Below the pieces are notes generated by a model that searched no databases, was not told the DNA's origin, and was given only the letters and a program-made list of their open reading frames with translations. The position numbers and the translations under genes were made by a program. A stretch of 64,000 nucleotides of DNA from Halolamina rubra (lineage in GTDB: Archaea; Halobacteriota; Halobacteria; Halobacteriales; Haloferacaceae): assembly GCF_000739555.1 (NCBI RefSeq), contig NZ_BBJN01000052.1, positions 1-64,000 on the forward strand, written 5' to 3'. Positions 26,212-35,236 of the stretch are shown piece by piece; the first letter of the stretch is position 1; every line of letters starts with the position of its first letter.

Positions 26212-27864
26212 TCAGGACGCCACGAACACGACCAGCCGCCGGTTCGTCAGCCCCTGCTCGACCGTGTAGCGCTCGTACCCCGAGAGTCGCTCGGCCACCG
26301 CTCGGCGGTGTTCGGGCGTCGTGACGACCACCGGCGGCGCCGACGCCATCCCGTCCGGGGCGTCGACGCTCGCGGTCTCCGCGTCTGCGCGCTCGACGTA
26401 CCACGTGAACGGGAGCCGCGCCGAGAACGCGTCTTGTGCGGACGCGGGGACGGGTGGACGGTCCAGCGTCGACTCCTCGGCCACCGCGAGGTCGGCGCCG
26501 ACGTAGAGCACGTCGACGCCGCCGGGATTCCCCCCGACGGCCGCCGTCATCGCCGTCGCCGCGGCGCGGAACTCCGCCCCGGGCTGGGCGTACCCCGGCA
26601 GCGTGTCGCCGGCCTCGGGCGCGTCGTACACCTCGCCGGCGACGACGGCGCCGGTCTGGACGCCGGCCGCCGAGAGCAGCAGCAGCGCCGCCGTGAGTCG
26701 GGCGACCTCCTCGGCGGCGAGGCTCTCCCGCGCCGCGTTCCAGAGCGCCGCGAGCCCGACGGCCGCGGGGACGGTCGCCGGCGCGAGCACGTGGACGGCG
26801 ACCCACGGCTGGTTCACCTCTGTCGCCAGCGGGAACAGGAGCAGCCCCGCGCCGGCCCAGTAGGCGGCGAAGTTCACCAGCGGTCGCGACCGGCCGGCGT
26901 ATCGCTCACGGAAGAACCCCCAGAAGGCGAGGCCGACGACCGGCAGCGCCGCCGCCAGCAGCACCTCGGCGGTGCCGGCGACGAAGGGGAGCAGCGCGTG
27001 GTCGTTCGTGTACGTCGGCGGCGCGTGCCGACCCAGCACGCGCACTGCGAGGAACCGTTGGATCGCGCCGACTGTGCCAGCTTCGAGGGCGGCCAGCAGC
27101 GAGGCTGGCTCGGCGAGGTCGACCCGCCCGCGCGGGAGGTAGAACGCGATCGCGACGGCGACGGTGACGACGGCGGCGCGGAGCAGGGCGACGGATCGCT
27201 CGGCGACGGCGTCGACGCCCGCGCGAACGCGGTTCCGGATCGCCCGCGGCGGATCGCCGCGGATCCGCGCTTCGTCGACGGTGAGCACCGCGGCGACCAG
27301 CCAGCAGCCCAGCACCGCGAGAGCGAACCCCGAGGTCGTGAGCGCCAGCCCGAACGCGGCAGCGCCGGCGTACAGCGCGCGTCGGCTCTCGAGTCGGTGT
27401 GCGCGCCAGGCGAAGCCGACGGCGACGAGCGAGAACGCCGCCAGCGGGAGATCCCCCCGGAGGACGCGGGAGTAGTACAGCAGCGGCGGCGCCAGCGCGA
27501 GCAGGAGCGCGAGCGAGACGGTCTCGGCCCCCGAGAGCCCGCCGCCGGGTTCGTCATCGCGGACGCGGCGGAAGGTCAGCGCCGCGAGCGGCAGCAGGCC
27601 GCCGATCAGGGCGACCGGGAGGCGTGCGGCGGCGTCGCTGGTCAGCCCGAGCGCGAACAGCCGCCGGCCGACGACGTAGAGGAACGGCCCACCTGCGACC
27701 GGGCGGTACTCGTAGGCGCCGGTCTCGAGCGAGCGAAGCGTCCAGTAGCCGACGCGGGCCTCGTCCCAGTGGAACGGGCGCGCGCCGAGGCCGTCGAGCC
27801 GGACGGCGAGGGCGACCGCCGCGACCGCGACGACGGCTCGCTCGACCCGGTCGAGTCGGCGCAT
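26212..27864 (-). CDS. Agl23-like flippase-associated membrane protein (PMT-like)
   Basis: 550 residues with about 10-12 hydrophobic helices, resembling the GT39/ArnT-like family protein named flippase activity-associated Agl23. N-terminal RPFHWDEARVGYWTLRS holds the Asp-Glu typical of PMT-like glycosyltransferases after the first helix, and a PVAGGPFLYV segment follows. The C-terminal about 110 residues are soluble and extracytoplasmic. Thought to act in lipid-linked glycan or S-layer glycoprotein pathways; the substrate is unproven. ATG 27862-27864 preferred over one ten codons upstream. Confidence 0.82.
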   Translation of the reverse strand: MRRLDRVERAVVAVAAVALAVRLDGLGARPFHWDEARVGYWTLRSLETGAYEYRPVAGGPFLYVVGRRLFALGLTSDAAARLPVALIGGLLPLAALTFRRVRDDEPGGGLSGAETVSLALLLALAPPLLYYSRVLRGDLPLAAFSLVAVGFAWRAHRLESRRALYAGAAAFGLALTTSGFALAVLGCWLVAAVLTVDEARIRGDPPRAIRNRVRAGVDAVAERSVALLRAAVVTVAVAIAFYLPRGRVDLAEPASLLAALEAGTVGAIQRFLAVRVLGRHAPPTYTNDHALLPFVAGTAEVLLAAALPVVGLAFWGFFRERYAGRSRPLVNFAAYWAGAGLLLFPLATEVNQPWVAVHVLAPATVPAAVGLAALWNAARESLAAEEVARLTAALLLLSAAGVQTGAVVAGEVYDAPEAGDTLPGYAQPGAEFRAAATAMTAAVGGNPGGVDVLYVGADLAVAEESTLDRPPVPASAQDAFSARLPFTWYVERADAETASVDAPDGMASAPPVVVTTPEHRRAVAERLSGYERYTVEQGLTNRRLVVFVAS

Positions 27865-27895
27865 GGCCGTCCCTGTCGCGCGCTGTGGCAAGAAG

Positions 27896-27977
27896 GTTCG
27901 GAAGCGGCCACGCCGCGAGGGACCGTTCGGAAGCGGCCTGCCGCGAGGGAACGTTCGGAAGCGCCTTTTGCCGCGGC
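27896..27977. repeat. 28-29 bp tandem repeat in a divergent promoter region
   Basis: Three copies of a unit beginning GTTCGGAAGCG at 27896, 27925 and 27953 (spacings 29 and 28 bp); the third degenerates after about 12 bases. It lies between the divergent starts at 27864 and 27993, where operators or promoters would be. Confidence 0.75.
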
Positions 27978-27992
27978 GGTCGACGCCACCGT

Positions 27993-28271
27993 ATGCGTGT
28001 GCTCGACTCCCTCCCGGATCGCCCGCTGACCGACGCCGAACTCGCCTCGTTCAACCAGTCCGAGGCGATCGAGATCGCCGTCGAGGTGGCCGAGGCCGAC
28101 GACGACGGCATCGGCGGCGTGATCCTCGCGACCGAGGACTGGGTGAAGGGGCTGGCCTACGGGGCCGAAGGCTGGCGGGTCGCGGAGACGGTGTCGCTGG
28201 GCGACGGCGAGAACGAGCGCTACGACGGCATGCGGGCCTGCGAGTCGGCGGTGCGGGAGGCGCTCGACTGA
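27993..28271 (+). CDS. small acidic haloarchaeal protein (92 aa)
   Basis: Begins MRVLDSLPDRPLTDAELASFNQ. Central hydrophobic strand GIGGVILATEDWVKGLAYG and an acidic C-terminal helix. Conserved-looking but not assigned. Followed by the USP gene 41 bp downstream on the same strand. Confidence 0.65.
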   Translation: MRVLDSLPDRPLTDAELASFNQSEAIEIAVEVAEADDDGIGGVILATEDWVKGLAYGAEGWRVAETVSLGDGENERYDGMRACESAVREALD

Positions 28272-28312
28272 ACCGGGGTTTCTAAAGCCTGCCGACCCTC
28301 TGTGGGGACGAG

Positions 28313-28753
28313 ATGTACGACGACATCCTCGTACCCACCGACGGGAGCCCCGCCGCGACCGCCGCCATCGACCACGCCGTCTCGCTGGCCGAGACGTACG
28401 ACGCCACGATCCACGCGCTGTACGTCGTCGACGCCAGCGCGTTCTCCTCGATCGAGTCCGGCTCGGAACTCGTGATCGACGCGCTCGAGGAGGAGGGCCA
28501 GCGCGCGGTCGAGGAGGTCGTCGCCGCCGCCGAGGCCGCGGGTGTCGACGTCGAGACCCACGTCGTCTCCGGGACGGCGTACCGGCGCATCCTCGACTAC
28601 GTCGACAGCGAGGGCGTCGACCTGGTCGTGATGGGCACCCACGGCCGCAGCGGCGTCGAGCGGTTCCTGCTCGGCAGCGTTACCGAGCGTGTCGTCCGCA
28701 CCGCCGACGTGCCCGTGCTCACGATCCGACAGACGGACGAGGACGAGGAGTAG
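28313..28753 (+). CDS. universal stress protein (UspA family)
   Basis: 146-residue USP. Starts with the family strand YDDILVPTDGSPAA, has the ATP-binding glycine motif GTHGRSGVERFLLGSVTERVVR (about 108-129), and ends with PVLTIRQ. Nucleotide-binding stress-response family; partner unknown. Cytoplasmic. Confidence 0.92.
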   Translation: MYDDILVPTDGSPAATAAIDHAVSLAETYDATIHALYVVDASAFSSIESGSELVIDALEEEGQRAVEEVVAAAEAAGVDVETHVVSGTAYRRILDYVDSEGVDLVVMGTHGRSGVERFLLGSVTERVVRTADVPVLTIRQTDEDEE

Positions 28754-28801
28754 GCCCGAATCAGGAAACGCTTTTCTCGCCGCCCCACCCACCACCGGGG
28801 T

Positions 28802-29137
28802 ATGACCGAGCACACCGTGGAGTTCGTCGGCACCGGCGAGACCATCGAGGTCCCGGAGACCCGTCCGATCCTGCAGGTCTGCATGGAGGAGGGGATCGCC
28901 CAGGAGTACTCCTGTCGCGTCGGGATGTGTCTGGCCTGTTCCGCCGAGATAATCGAGGGCGAGGTCGAACAGACTGTCGTCGAGCAGCGCGCGCTCACCG
29001 AGGCGGAGGCCGAGAACTACGCGCTGACCTGCATGGCCCGCCCCAAGTCCGACCTCAAACTCGACCGCGGGAGCTACCCGCCGAGCATCGAGGACGCCCC
29101 GGCCGACGCCGCCGGCGCCGCGGCCGACGACGACTGA
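28802..29137 (+). CDS. 2Fe-2S ferredoxin
   Basis: 111-residue plant-type ferredoxin. Cluster ligands are Cys38, Cys43, Cys46 and Cys77 (SCRVGMCLACS and LTCMARP). It lacks the extra N-terminal insertion of the classical halophilic ferredoxin, so it is one of the shorter haloarchaeal paralogues. Acidic Ala/Asp tail. Electron donor/acceptor role; redox partner unknown. Only 12 bp separate it from the ferritin-like gene, suggesting an operon. Confidence 0.9.
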   Translation: MTEHTVEFVGTGETIEVPETRPILQVCMEEGIAQEYSCRVGMCLACSAEIIEGEVEQTVVEQRALTEAEAENYALTCMARPKSDLKLDRGSYPPSIEDAPADAAGAAADDD

Positions 29138-29149
29138 GCCGACACCGGG

Positions 29150-29782
29150 ATGGACGGCGCCGCCTTCCGGGAACGGCTGCGAGCCGCGAAATCGACCGAG
29201 CTGGACCGACTCGGCTCGAAGCTCCTGCTGCCCGCACTCACCGACGGCGACCCCACGACGCGACGCGTGCTCGAAGCGGCCGCCGACTCCGAACACGCCG
29301 CACACGTCACGTTCTCCCGCTGGGCCGCCGACGAGCCGGACGACCGGGCCCGCGAGGCGTTCGCCGCGGTCGCGGCCCGAGAGCGCGACCACCGCGAGCG
29401 GGTTCTCGACGCGATGGACGGCGCGTACGACCCGAACGACGGCGGCCCGCTCCACGAGTACCTCCGCGGGCGCGAGGGGGCGATCCTTCGGGTCGCCGCG
29501 GGGACGGTCGGGCGGGGGCTCGTCGCCGATCGGACCCACTCGCGGCTGGTCTCCTTCTTCGTCGACGCGGGCGACAGCCGGCGCGCCGAGCTGTTCCGGG
29601 AGCTGCGCGCGGAGACCGAGGCGGGGACCCGGCGCGGGCTCGGGCTGCTGGAGGCGCTCTGTGAGAGCGACGACGACTGGGCCGACGCCCGTGCCGTCGC
29701 CGAGTACACGGTGCTGGTCGCCTACGACGACTACGCCGACGCGCTGCGGGGGATGGGTGTCGACCCGGCGTCACCCCCCTAG
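29150..29782 (+). CDS. ferritin/rubrerythrin-like helical protein
   Basis: 210 residues, nearly all helical, with Glu/His pairs spaced as in ferritin-like four-helix bundles: EAAADSEHAAHVTFSRW (about 42-58) and REAFAAVAARERDHRERVLDAM (about 66-88), and further acidic helices. A di-metal site is plausible but not proven. Twelve bases downstream of the 2Fe-2S ferredoxin, fitting a redox or metal role. Confidence 0.65.
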   Translation: MDGAAFRERLRAAKSTELDRLGSKLLLPALTDGDPTTRRVLEAAADSEHAAHVTFSRWAADEPDDRAREAFAAVAARERDHRERVLDAMDGAYDPNDGGPLHEYLRGREGAILRVAAGTVGRGLVADRTHSRLVSFFVDAGDSRRAELFRELRAETEAGTRRGLGLLEALCESDDDWADARAVAEYTVLVAYDDYADALRGMGVDPASPP

Positions 29783-29869
29783 AGGCGTGCGGCTCCCGGC
29801 CGCCGCTCCGTGGGGGCAGGGGTGGCCCAACTTTGAAACGGCTCCCGGGGCAACTTTCCCGGAGAGCCA

Positions 29870-30055
29870 ATGAGCGCAGGGCTCCTAAGCTCCATCTCGG
29901 ACGCGATCTCCGGCGGGTCCGACGGCGACGACGAGGTGTTCACCTACGAGTGCGTCTCGTGTGGCACCGAGTTCGACCTCCCGAAGACCCGCATGATCGG
30001 CGTGCGCTGTCCGAACTGTCGCTCGATGGACGTGCGGGACGCGTCCGACGCCTGA
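29870..30055 (+). CDS. small zinc-ribbon protein
   Basis: 61 residues. After an N-terminal Ser/Gly-rich helix, four cysteines form a zinc ribbon: YECVSCGTEF and VRCPNCRSMDV. Typical haloarchaeal mini zinc-finger; target unknown. Confidence 0.75.
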   Translation: MSAGLLSSISDAISGGSDGDDEVFTYECVSCGTEFDLPKTRMIGVRCPNCRSMDVRDASDA

Positions 30056-30142
30056 GGCCGGCACCGGTCGGGTGGAACGGCCGACCGGCTACTACCCATT
30101 TTTCACGCAGCCCGGCGGCAGGAACGGGGACCGGATCGCGGA

Positions 30143-31324
30143 TCAGTTGTCGCTCGAGTCGTACCCCAGCGCGGCGGCCACGTCGAGGAGGCCGCTGCCG
30201 GACTCGTTGCTCCCGAGGCCGATATCCTCCGCAGAGCTGCTCAGCGTGTCCCGCGCTTCGGTGTTGGTCGCGCCGTTGGCCATCAATTGCCCGGCCGCGC
30301 CGGCCACGTGCGGGCAGGCCATCGACGTGCCCGAGAACTCGCTGTAGCCGCCGGGGATCGTCGAGTTGACGTTGTCGCCCGGCGCCGCGATCTCGACCTC
30401 CGGCCCGGTCGAGGAGAAGTCAGCGAGGCTGTCGTCGGCGCTGGTCGCGGAGACCGCCATCACGGTGTCGTACGCTGCGGGGTAGCCGACACAGTCCGAA
30501 CACGGGCCGGAGTTGCCCGCAGCAGCGACGAGGAACACGCCCTTGTCGTGGGCGTACTGGCAGGCGTCTTTGAGCGTCGAGGAGCTGCTGGAGCCGCCAA
30601 GGCTCATCGAGCCCACGTCCCAGCCCTGGTCGGCTACGTACTCCACCCCGGCGGCGATGTCGGAGAACGAGCCCGAGCCGCACTTGTCGAGCACCTTCAC
30701 CGCGTGCAGCGTCGCTGTCGTCGACGTGCCGACGACGCCCTGGCTGTTGTCGACGGCGTCGGCGATGCCGGCGCAGTGGGAGCCGTGGTCGTTGTCGTCG
30801 TCCCACGACTCGTAGCAGGTGTTGTCGGCCGGCTTGGCGCCGAACCGACAGCCGCCCTGGGTGTCACAGCTGACGAACGCCTTCCCGGCGCCGACGTTCG
30901 CGGTCAGGTCCGGGTGGTCGGAGTCGATCCCGGTGTCCAGGATGGCGATGTCGGCGCCCTCGCCGGTGTCGCCGTTGGCGTGGGCCACCTCGCTGTCGAC
31001 GCGGTCCTGCCCCCACGGGAGCGACTGGGCCAGCGCCTCCATCGTGCCGTTCTCCTCCACGTACCGGACGTGGGGGTTCTGCTCCAGCCCCTCGATCGCG
31101 TTCCGGGAGACGCGCATCGTGAGCGCGTCGAAGTTGAACTCCCGGACCACCTCGCTCGCTGCCTCGACGGCGGCGCCGCGGCCGCGCTCGTTCTCGTAGC
31201 CGACGTTGACTTCGACCGTCGCCTCGCCCGCGGACGCCAGCCCGGAGAACGCCCCGGCCGCGACGGCGCCGCTGGTCGCTTTGAGTACGGTTCGACGCTT
31301 CGTGCCCGCGTCATCCTCTGGCAT
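30143..31324 (-). CDS. secreted subtilisin-like serine protease (halolysin type)
   Basis: 393-residue Tat substrate (KRRTVLKA, signal to about residue 33) with an I9-type propeptide (about 35-95) and a subtilase domain. Catalytic triad Asp130 (AILDTGIDSDHPDL), His180 (NDHGSHCAGIAD) and Ser334 (GTSMACPHVAGA), oxyanion Asn271. The catalytic domain has nine cysteines (153, 159, 170, 184, 215, 255, 275, 278, 337), unusually many. It ends soon after the core, without the about 120-residue C-terminal extension of classic halolysins. Monocistronic. Confidence 0.92.
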   Translation of the reverse strand: MPEDDAGTKRRTVLKATSGAVAAGAFSGLASAGEATVEVNVGYENERGRGAAVEAASEVVREFNFDALTMRVSRNAIEGLEQNPHVRYVEENGTMEALAQSLPWGQDRVDSEVAHANGDTGEGADIAILDTGIDSDHPDLTANVGAGKAFVSCDTQGGCRFGAKPADNTCYESWDDDNDHGSHCAGIADAVDNSQGVVGTSTTATLHAVKVLDKCGSGSFSDIAAGVEYVADQGWDVGSMSLGGSSSSSTLKDACQYAHDKGVFLVAAAGNSGPCSDCVGYPAAYDTVMAVSATSADDSLADFSSTGPEVEIAAPGDNVNSTIPGGYSEFSGTSMACPHVAGAAGQLMANGATNTEARDTLSSSAEDIGLGSNESGSGLLDVAAALGYDSSDN

Positions 31325-31469
31325 GGCAGTGGGGAACTAACGTAGCGGCATGAAAAATCTATCGGCGGTGAGTTGTAACTAACTCTCGGTAGACATATTC
31401 TCCCGTGGCTGGTGGAGAAATATTCTTCACCTCGAACGGCGTGGTCGCCGTGATCGATCGACCGGATGG

Positions 31470-31503
31470 ACAGTCATATGCGGGCCGGCGTCCAAGCGAG
31501 CGT
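31470..31503 (+). promoter_or_regulatory. promoter of the DUF2797 gene; decides a GTG start
   Basis: TATA-like TCATATG (31472-31478) lies 26-32 nt before the GTG at 31504, predicting a leaderless mRNA starting at that GTG rather than at codons upstream of the TATA box. Confidence 0.5.
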
Positions 31504-32250
31504 GTGCAGATCGTGGGGTACGACGCCGGCGACGGCGGCCTGCTGCTCGCCCGGGACGGCGACGTGGAGTACGTCGACCTGACGCCCGGCACCGAGCTCG
31601 CCTACCAGTTGGGCGAGCGCCACTGCGCCGGCGTCGTCGAGGAGGACGGCCACGCCGCCTGCGACGCCGACGGGGCGCCGTACTGCGACGACCACAGCCA
31701 GGTCTGGGTCTGTGCGAAATGTACCGGCGACTGTCTGAAAGACGAGATGGACTGCTTCGAGGACCACGCGGTGTACCTCGCCGCCTTCGCCCCGGACACG
31801 TTCAAAGTCGGCGTCACCCGCGAGTGGCGCCTCGAGACCCGGCTGCTGGAGCAGGGCGCCGACCGCGCGGCCCACGTCCGGACCGTCGACGACGGCCGCG
31901 CCGCCCGACGCATCGAGGCCGGCATCGCCGAGCGCATCCCGGACCGCGTCCGCGTGCCGACGAAGATCGCGGGGCTCGACCGCTCGGTCGACGACGACGC
32001 GTGGGCGTCGCTCCTCTCGGAGTTCGACCCGATCGAGACGTTCGATTTCGACTACGGCCTCGAGCTCGACGGCCGGCCCGTGACCGAGACGATGGCCACG
32101 GGGACGGTCCGGGGCGTCAAGGGCCGGATCCTGTTGCTCGACCGCGCGGGGAGCAGCTACGCCGTCGACCTGCGGCGCCTGGTCGGGTACGAGGTGAGCG
32201 AGGGGGCGAGCGAGCGCGAGATGCAGTCGAGCCTCGGTGCCTTCGGCTGA
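31504..32250 (+). CDS. DUF2797 family protein
   Basis: 248 residues. Cys/His-rich first half (GERHCAGVV, CDADGAPYCDDH, VWVCAKCTGDC) suggests zinc binding. VYLAAFAPDTFKVGVTR followed by Arg/Glu residues resembles a GIY-YIG-like core. The GTG start at 31504 (VQIVGYDAG) agrees with the promoter position and with the family's usual N terminus. Function unknown; nucleic-acid related by inference. Confidence 0.82.
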   Translation: MQIVGYDAGDGGLLLARDGDVEYVDLTPGTELAYQLGERHCAGVVEEDGHAACDADGAPYCDDHSQVWVCAKCTGDCLKDEMDCFEDHAVYLAAFAPDTFKVGVTREWRLETRLLEQGADRAAHVRTVDDGRAARRIEAGIAERIPDRVRVPTKIAGLDRSVDDDAWASLLSEFDPIETFDFDYGLELDGRPVTETMATGTVRGVKGRILLLDRAGSSYAVDLRRLVGYEVSEGASEREMQSSLGAFG

Positions 32251-32294
32251 CTGGAGGGCGACGGTTTATGGTCCCGGCCGTGGAACCGTGAAGC

Positions 32295-33019
32295 ATGATT
32301 CCGCTTGAGGATGCCGTCACCGCGCGGCTCGAGTCCCACGGCGAGCGCTTCGAGGTGCTGATCGACCCGGACGCCGCCCTGGAGATGAAACGCGGCGAGT
32401 TCGAGGGCGAGCTCGAGGACGTGATCGCCGCCGAGGACGTGTTCGAGAACGCCTCGCGGGGGGACCGACCCGCCGAGAGCGCGCTGGAGGAGGTGTTCGG
32501 GACGACCGACCCGCTGGAGATCATCCCGGAGGTCGTCGAGCGCGGGGAGATCCAGATCACCGCCGAGCAGCGCAAGGAGATGGAGGAGCAGAAGCACAAC
32601 GCGCTGATCAACAAGATCGCCCGGAACGCGGTCAACCCCCAGATGGACAACGCACCGCACCCGCCCGAGCGCATCGAGCGGGCGCTCGAGGAGGCCGGCT
32701 TCTCCATCGACCCGATGGAGCCCGTGGAGGCCCAGGTCGACGACGCCCTCGACGCGCTCGGCCGGTGATCCCGATCCGGTTCGACGAGGTCACCGTCGCG
32801 GTGAACGTCCCCGCGGACTACGCGGGCAGCGCGCAGGCGAAGATCCGCCAGTACGGCGATCTCGAGCGCGAGGAGTGGCAGGCCGACGGCTCCTGGATCG
32901 GCGTCGTCACGTTCCCCGCGGGGATGCAGAACGACTTCTACGACATGGTCAACGAGGAGACCAGCGGCGAGGCCGAGACGCGGATCGTGAAGGAGAAAGA
33001 CGACCTCAAGACGCGCTAG
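32295..33019 (+). CDS. SBDS/Sdo1 ribosome assembly factor, frameshifted as assembled
   Basis: Archaeal SBDS orthologue, involved in late large-subunit ribosome maturation. The first part (157 codons from 32295) has the FYSH domain ([44 protein letters not shown]) and helical middle domain ([19 protein letters not shown]). It stops at 32766-32768. The C-terminal domain continues at once in another frame ([13 protein letters not shown] ... [14 protein letters not shown]) to 33019. One extra G after GGCCGG at 32761-32765 would restore the complete, normal-length protein of about 241 residues. Confidence 0.88.
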
Positions 33020-33035
33020 GGGTTCTCGACGCTCG

Positions 33036-33371
33036 TTACGCCCGCCGCCAGCCGACGTAGAACCCGCCGGTGAAGCCGGCCGACACCGACATCGTCGAGA
33101 GGATCGTCTCGAGCCACGACGGCGGCGTCCCGCTGGCGGCGTCCTCGCCGGCGCCCATCAGCCCGGCGGTGAGTCTGTCCCAGTCGACGGTGATGATCTC
33201 CCGGGACTCGAGGAACTTGAACAGCGCCAGTTCGATGCCGACCAGCACGGCGATGATCTTGGCGACCTTCTTCGCGGCGAAGCCGATGAGGGCGCCGATG
33301 AGGGCGCCGGATCCGGCCTCCACGCCGAGCTGCCGGAAGTCGATGTCTAACTGGAGCGCAACGGGGTCCAT
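33036..33371 (-). CDS. FUN14 family membrane protein
   Basis: 111 residues with the FUN14-domain pattern: GSGALIGALIGFAAKKVAKIIAVLVGIELALFKFLES as a Gly-rich helix pair, then FTGGFYVGWRRA at the C terminus. Two to three membrane helices. The archaeal role is unknown. Converges with SBDS, 16 bp apart. Confidence 0.83.
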   Translation of the reverse strand: MDPVALQLDIDFRQLGVEAGSGALIGALIGFAAKKVAKIIAVLVGIELALFKFLESREIITVDWDRLTAGLMGAGEDAASGTPPSWLETILSTMSVSAGFTGGFYVGWRRA

Positions 33372-33595
33372 GGGGTTCACTGCGTCGCTCTGGGTTAAGT
33401 GGTTTGTGGGAGCCTACCGTCGACTGTCTTGCCGGCCGGCGGCGAGCACCCGTGTTCGTCGCGGACGGTAGCGTCGGCGCCGAGCACACCGCCGCGGCAC
33501 AGCCTCAATGCGGCGACACGGAGGCCGCGGCGGGGCGAGCGCCGTGGCCTCGGTACGTCACAAGACTCATACACGACGCCGGCGGACTGGCACCC

Positions 33596-34525
33596 ATGAA
33601 GCAGTGGGTCCGGGAGCAGTTCGCGCGGGCCTACGAGCGGCTGCTCCGTCGCGAGGGCGACGGCGGCCCCTCACACGTCGCGATCATCCAGGACGGCAAC
33701 CGGCGCTACGCCCGCGAGCAGGGCGACGACGCCCCCGAGGGCCACCGCGCCGGCGCCGAGACCACCGAGCAGGTGCTCGAGTGGTGTCAGGACCTCGGGG
33801 TGAAGGAGCTCACCCTCTACGCGTTCTCGACGGAGAACTTCAAGCGCCCGCCCGAGGAGCGCGAACACCTCTACGACCTGCTCGAGGAGAAGCTCACGTC
33901 GATCGCGGACCACGACCGCATCCACGAGAACGGGGTCGCGATCCGCGCCATCGGCGAGACCGACCGCCTGCCCGGCCGCGTGCAGGAGGCGATCCGGTAC
34001 GCCGAGGACCGCACCGCGGGGTACGACTCGTTCCGGCTCAACGTCGCGCTCGCCTACGGCGGCCGGAACGAGCTCCTCCGGGCCGCCCGCGACGTGCTCG
34101 AGGACGTCGACGCCGGCGAGCTCGACCCCTCGGCGATCGACATCGAGCTCGTCGACGACCGCCTCTACGGGCGGCAGGTCCGGGACGTGGACCTGATCAT
34201 CCGCACCGGCGGCGACGAGCGCACCTCGAACTTCCTCCCGTGGCACGCCAACGGCAACGAAGCCGCCGCCTACTTCTGTGCCCCCTACTGGCCGGAGTTC
34301 TCGAAGATCGACTTCCTCCGGGGGATCCGAACCTACCAGTCCCGCGAGCGCTCCTGGCAGCGCACCCGCCGCGAGCGTGCCGCGGCGATCGTGCGCGCCG
34401 TCGCCGAGACCGAGCTCGCGGAGGCCCGCACGGTCGCCGGCCGCCTGCGCGAGAAGCTCCCCGGGGGCGCCGCCCCCGAGATCGACGCCGAACTCGACGC
34501 CAACACGACGGAGTCAGCGGATTAG
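33596..34525 (+). CDS. uppS: cis-prenyltransferase, catalytic type (UppS family)
   Basis: 309-residue (Z)-prenyl diphosphate synthase, elongating allylic diphosphates to long polyprenyl carriers used for glycosylation. The catalytic Asp33 is in HVAIIQDGNRRYAR; FSTENFKRPPEE, the LNVALAYGGRNEL motif and LIIRTGGDERTSNFLPW are intact. The C terminus is extended (RSWQRTRRERA onward) and lacks the RxG ending of homodimeric enzymes. The ATG at 33596 gives the usual 25-residue lead to the first motif. A second family member lies 0.7 kb downstream on the other strand. Confidence 0.92.
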   Translation: MKQWVREQFARAYERLLRREGDGGPSHVAIIQDGNRRYAREQGDDAPEGHRAGAETTEQVLEWCQDLGVKELTLYAFSTENFKRPPEEREHLYDLLEEKLTSIADHDRIHENGVAIRAIGETDRLPGRVQEAIRYAEDRTAGYDSFRLNVALAYGGRNELLRAARDVLEDVDAGELDPSAIDIELVDDRLYGRQVRDVDLIIRTGGDERTSNFLPWHANGNEAAAYFCAPYWPEFSKIDFLRGIRTYQSRERSWQRTRRERAAAIVRAVAETELAEARTVAGRLREKLPGGAAPEIDAELDANTTESAD

Positions 34526-35196
34526 CTCAGTAGTCGGGCGAGCCACACCCGGACCCCGGGCAGCCACGTGTCGGCGTCAACGGCGACCGGATCGGCGGTC
34601 ACGTCGAGATACGTTCGCTCGGTCGTCCCGTTACGGGTCCAGACGAGTTCGCCAGAACGACCGCCGTCACCTGTGCCGTACAGCTCGTACCCGGGTGGCG
34701 CGCGCAGCGTGAACCGGTCGACGCCGAGGTAACGCGGCCCCTCGCCGCCGGCGACGAACAGACCGTCCGGACTCTCCGGCGTCAGCGGCGTGAACACCAC
34801 GGTACCGACGGTTCTCTCGGCGGCCTCGGCGTCGCGGTAGCGGACCGTCATCGTCTCGCCGTCGACCCCGCTCCGGACGTCCTCGGGTTCGGCGATACTC
34901 CGGCCCATCGCCTCGTCGACGACGACTCGCCGGAGCGAGTCGTTCTCGGCCATCGCGTCGGCGCCGGCTGTGAGTTCGATCGTGGCAACCCACGTCGTCG
35001 AGCCGTTCTCGTGGAGCTGGATCGTGAGTTCGCTCTCCCCACCGGCGACGTGCGTGCCGTCGACGGTCGTGTCGACCGAACAGACCCCACAGACCGGCGT
35101 CGGTGGCTCGCGCGCCTCGGCCGTCGGAACCGCGGTGACGGCCGCGAGCGTGATCAGTAGCACCAGTGCGACGGGGAGGCGAGTTCGGGGACGCAT
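34522..35196 (-). CDS. secreted/surface protein, unknown
   Basis: 224 residues with a Sec-type signal (RTRLPVALVLLITLAAVTAV, cleavage near 28) and a beta-rich ectodomain containing CGVCSVD just after the signal. Ends WLPGVRVWLARLLS without a clear membrane anchor. Stop overlaps the uppS stop by four bases. No family recognised with confidence. Confidence 0.65.
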   Translation of the reverse strand: MRPRTRLPVALVLLITLAAVTAVPTAEAREPPTPVCGVCSVDTTVDGTHVAGGESELTIQLHENGSTTWVATIELTAGADAMAENDSLRRVVVDEAMGRSIAEPEDVRSGVDGETMTVRYRDAEAAERTVGTVVFTPLTPESPDGLFVAGGEGPRYLGVDRFTLRAPPGYELYGTGDGGRSGELVWTRNGTTERTYLDVTADPVAVDADTWLPGVRVWLARLLS

Positions 35197-35236
35197 GAGT
35201 GCGTCGTTCGTCGGCGCGAAGGTAAAGCTGGTCCGG

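Noticed and set aside
27896-27977. Possible CRISPR array
   Set aside because: Units are directly adjacent with no unique spacers and no cas genes; a simple tandem repeat.
32765-33019. Separate 84-residue gene after SBDS
   Set aside because: It is the C-terminal domain of SBDS; the split is explained by one missing G.
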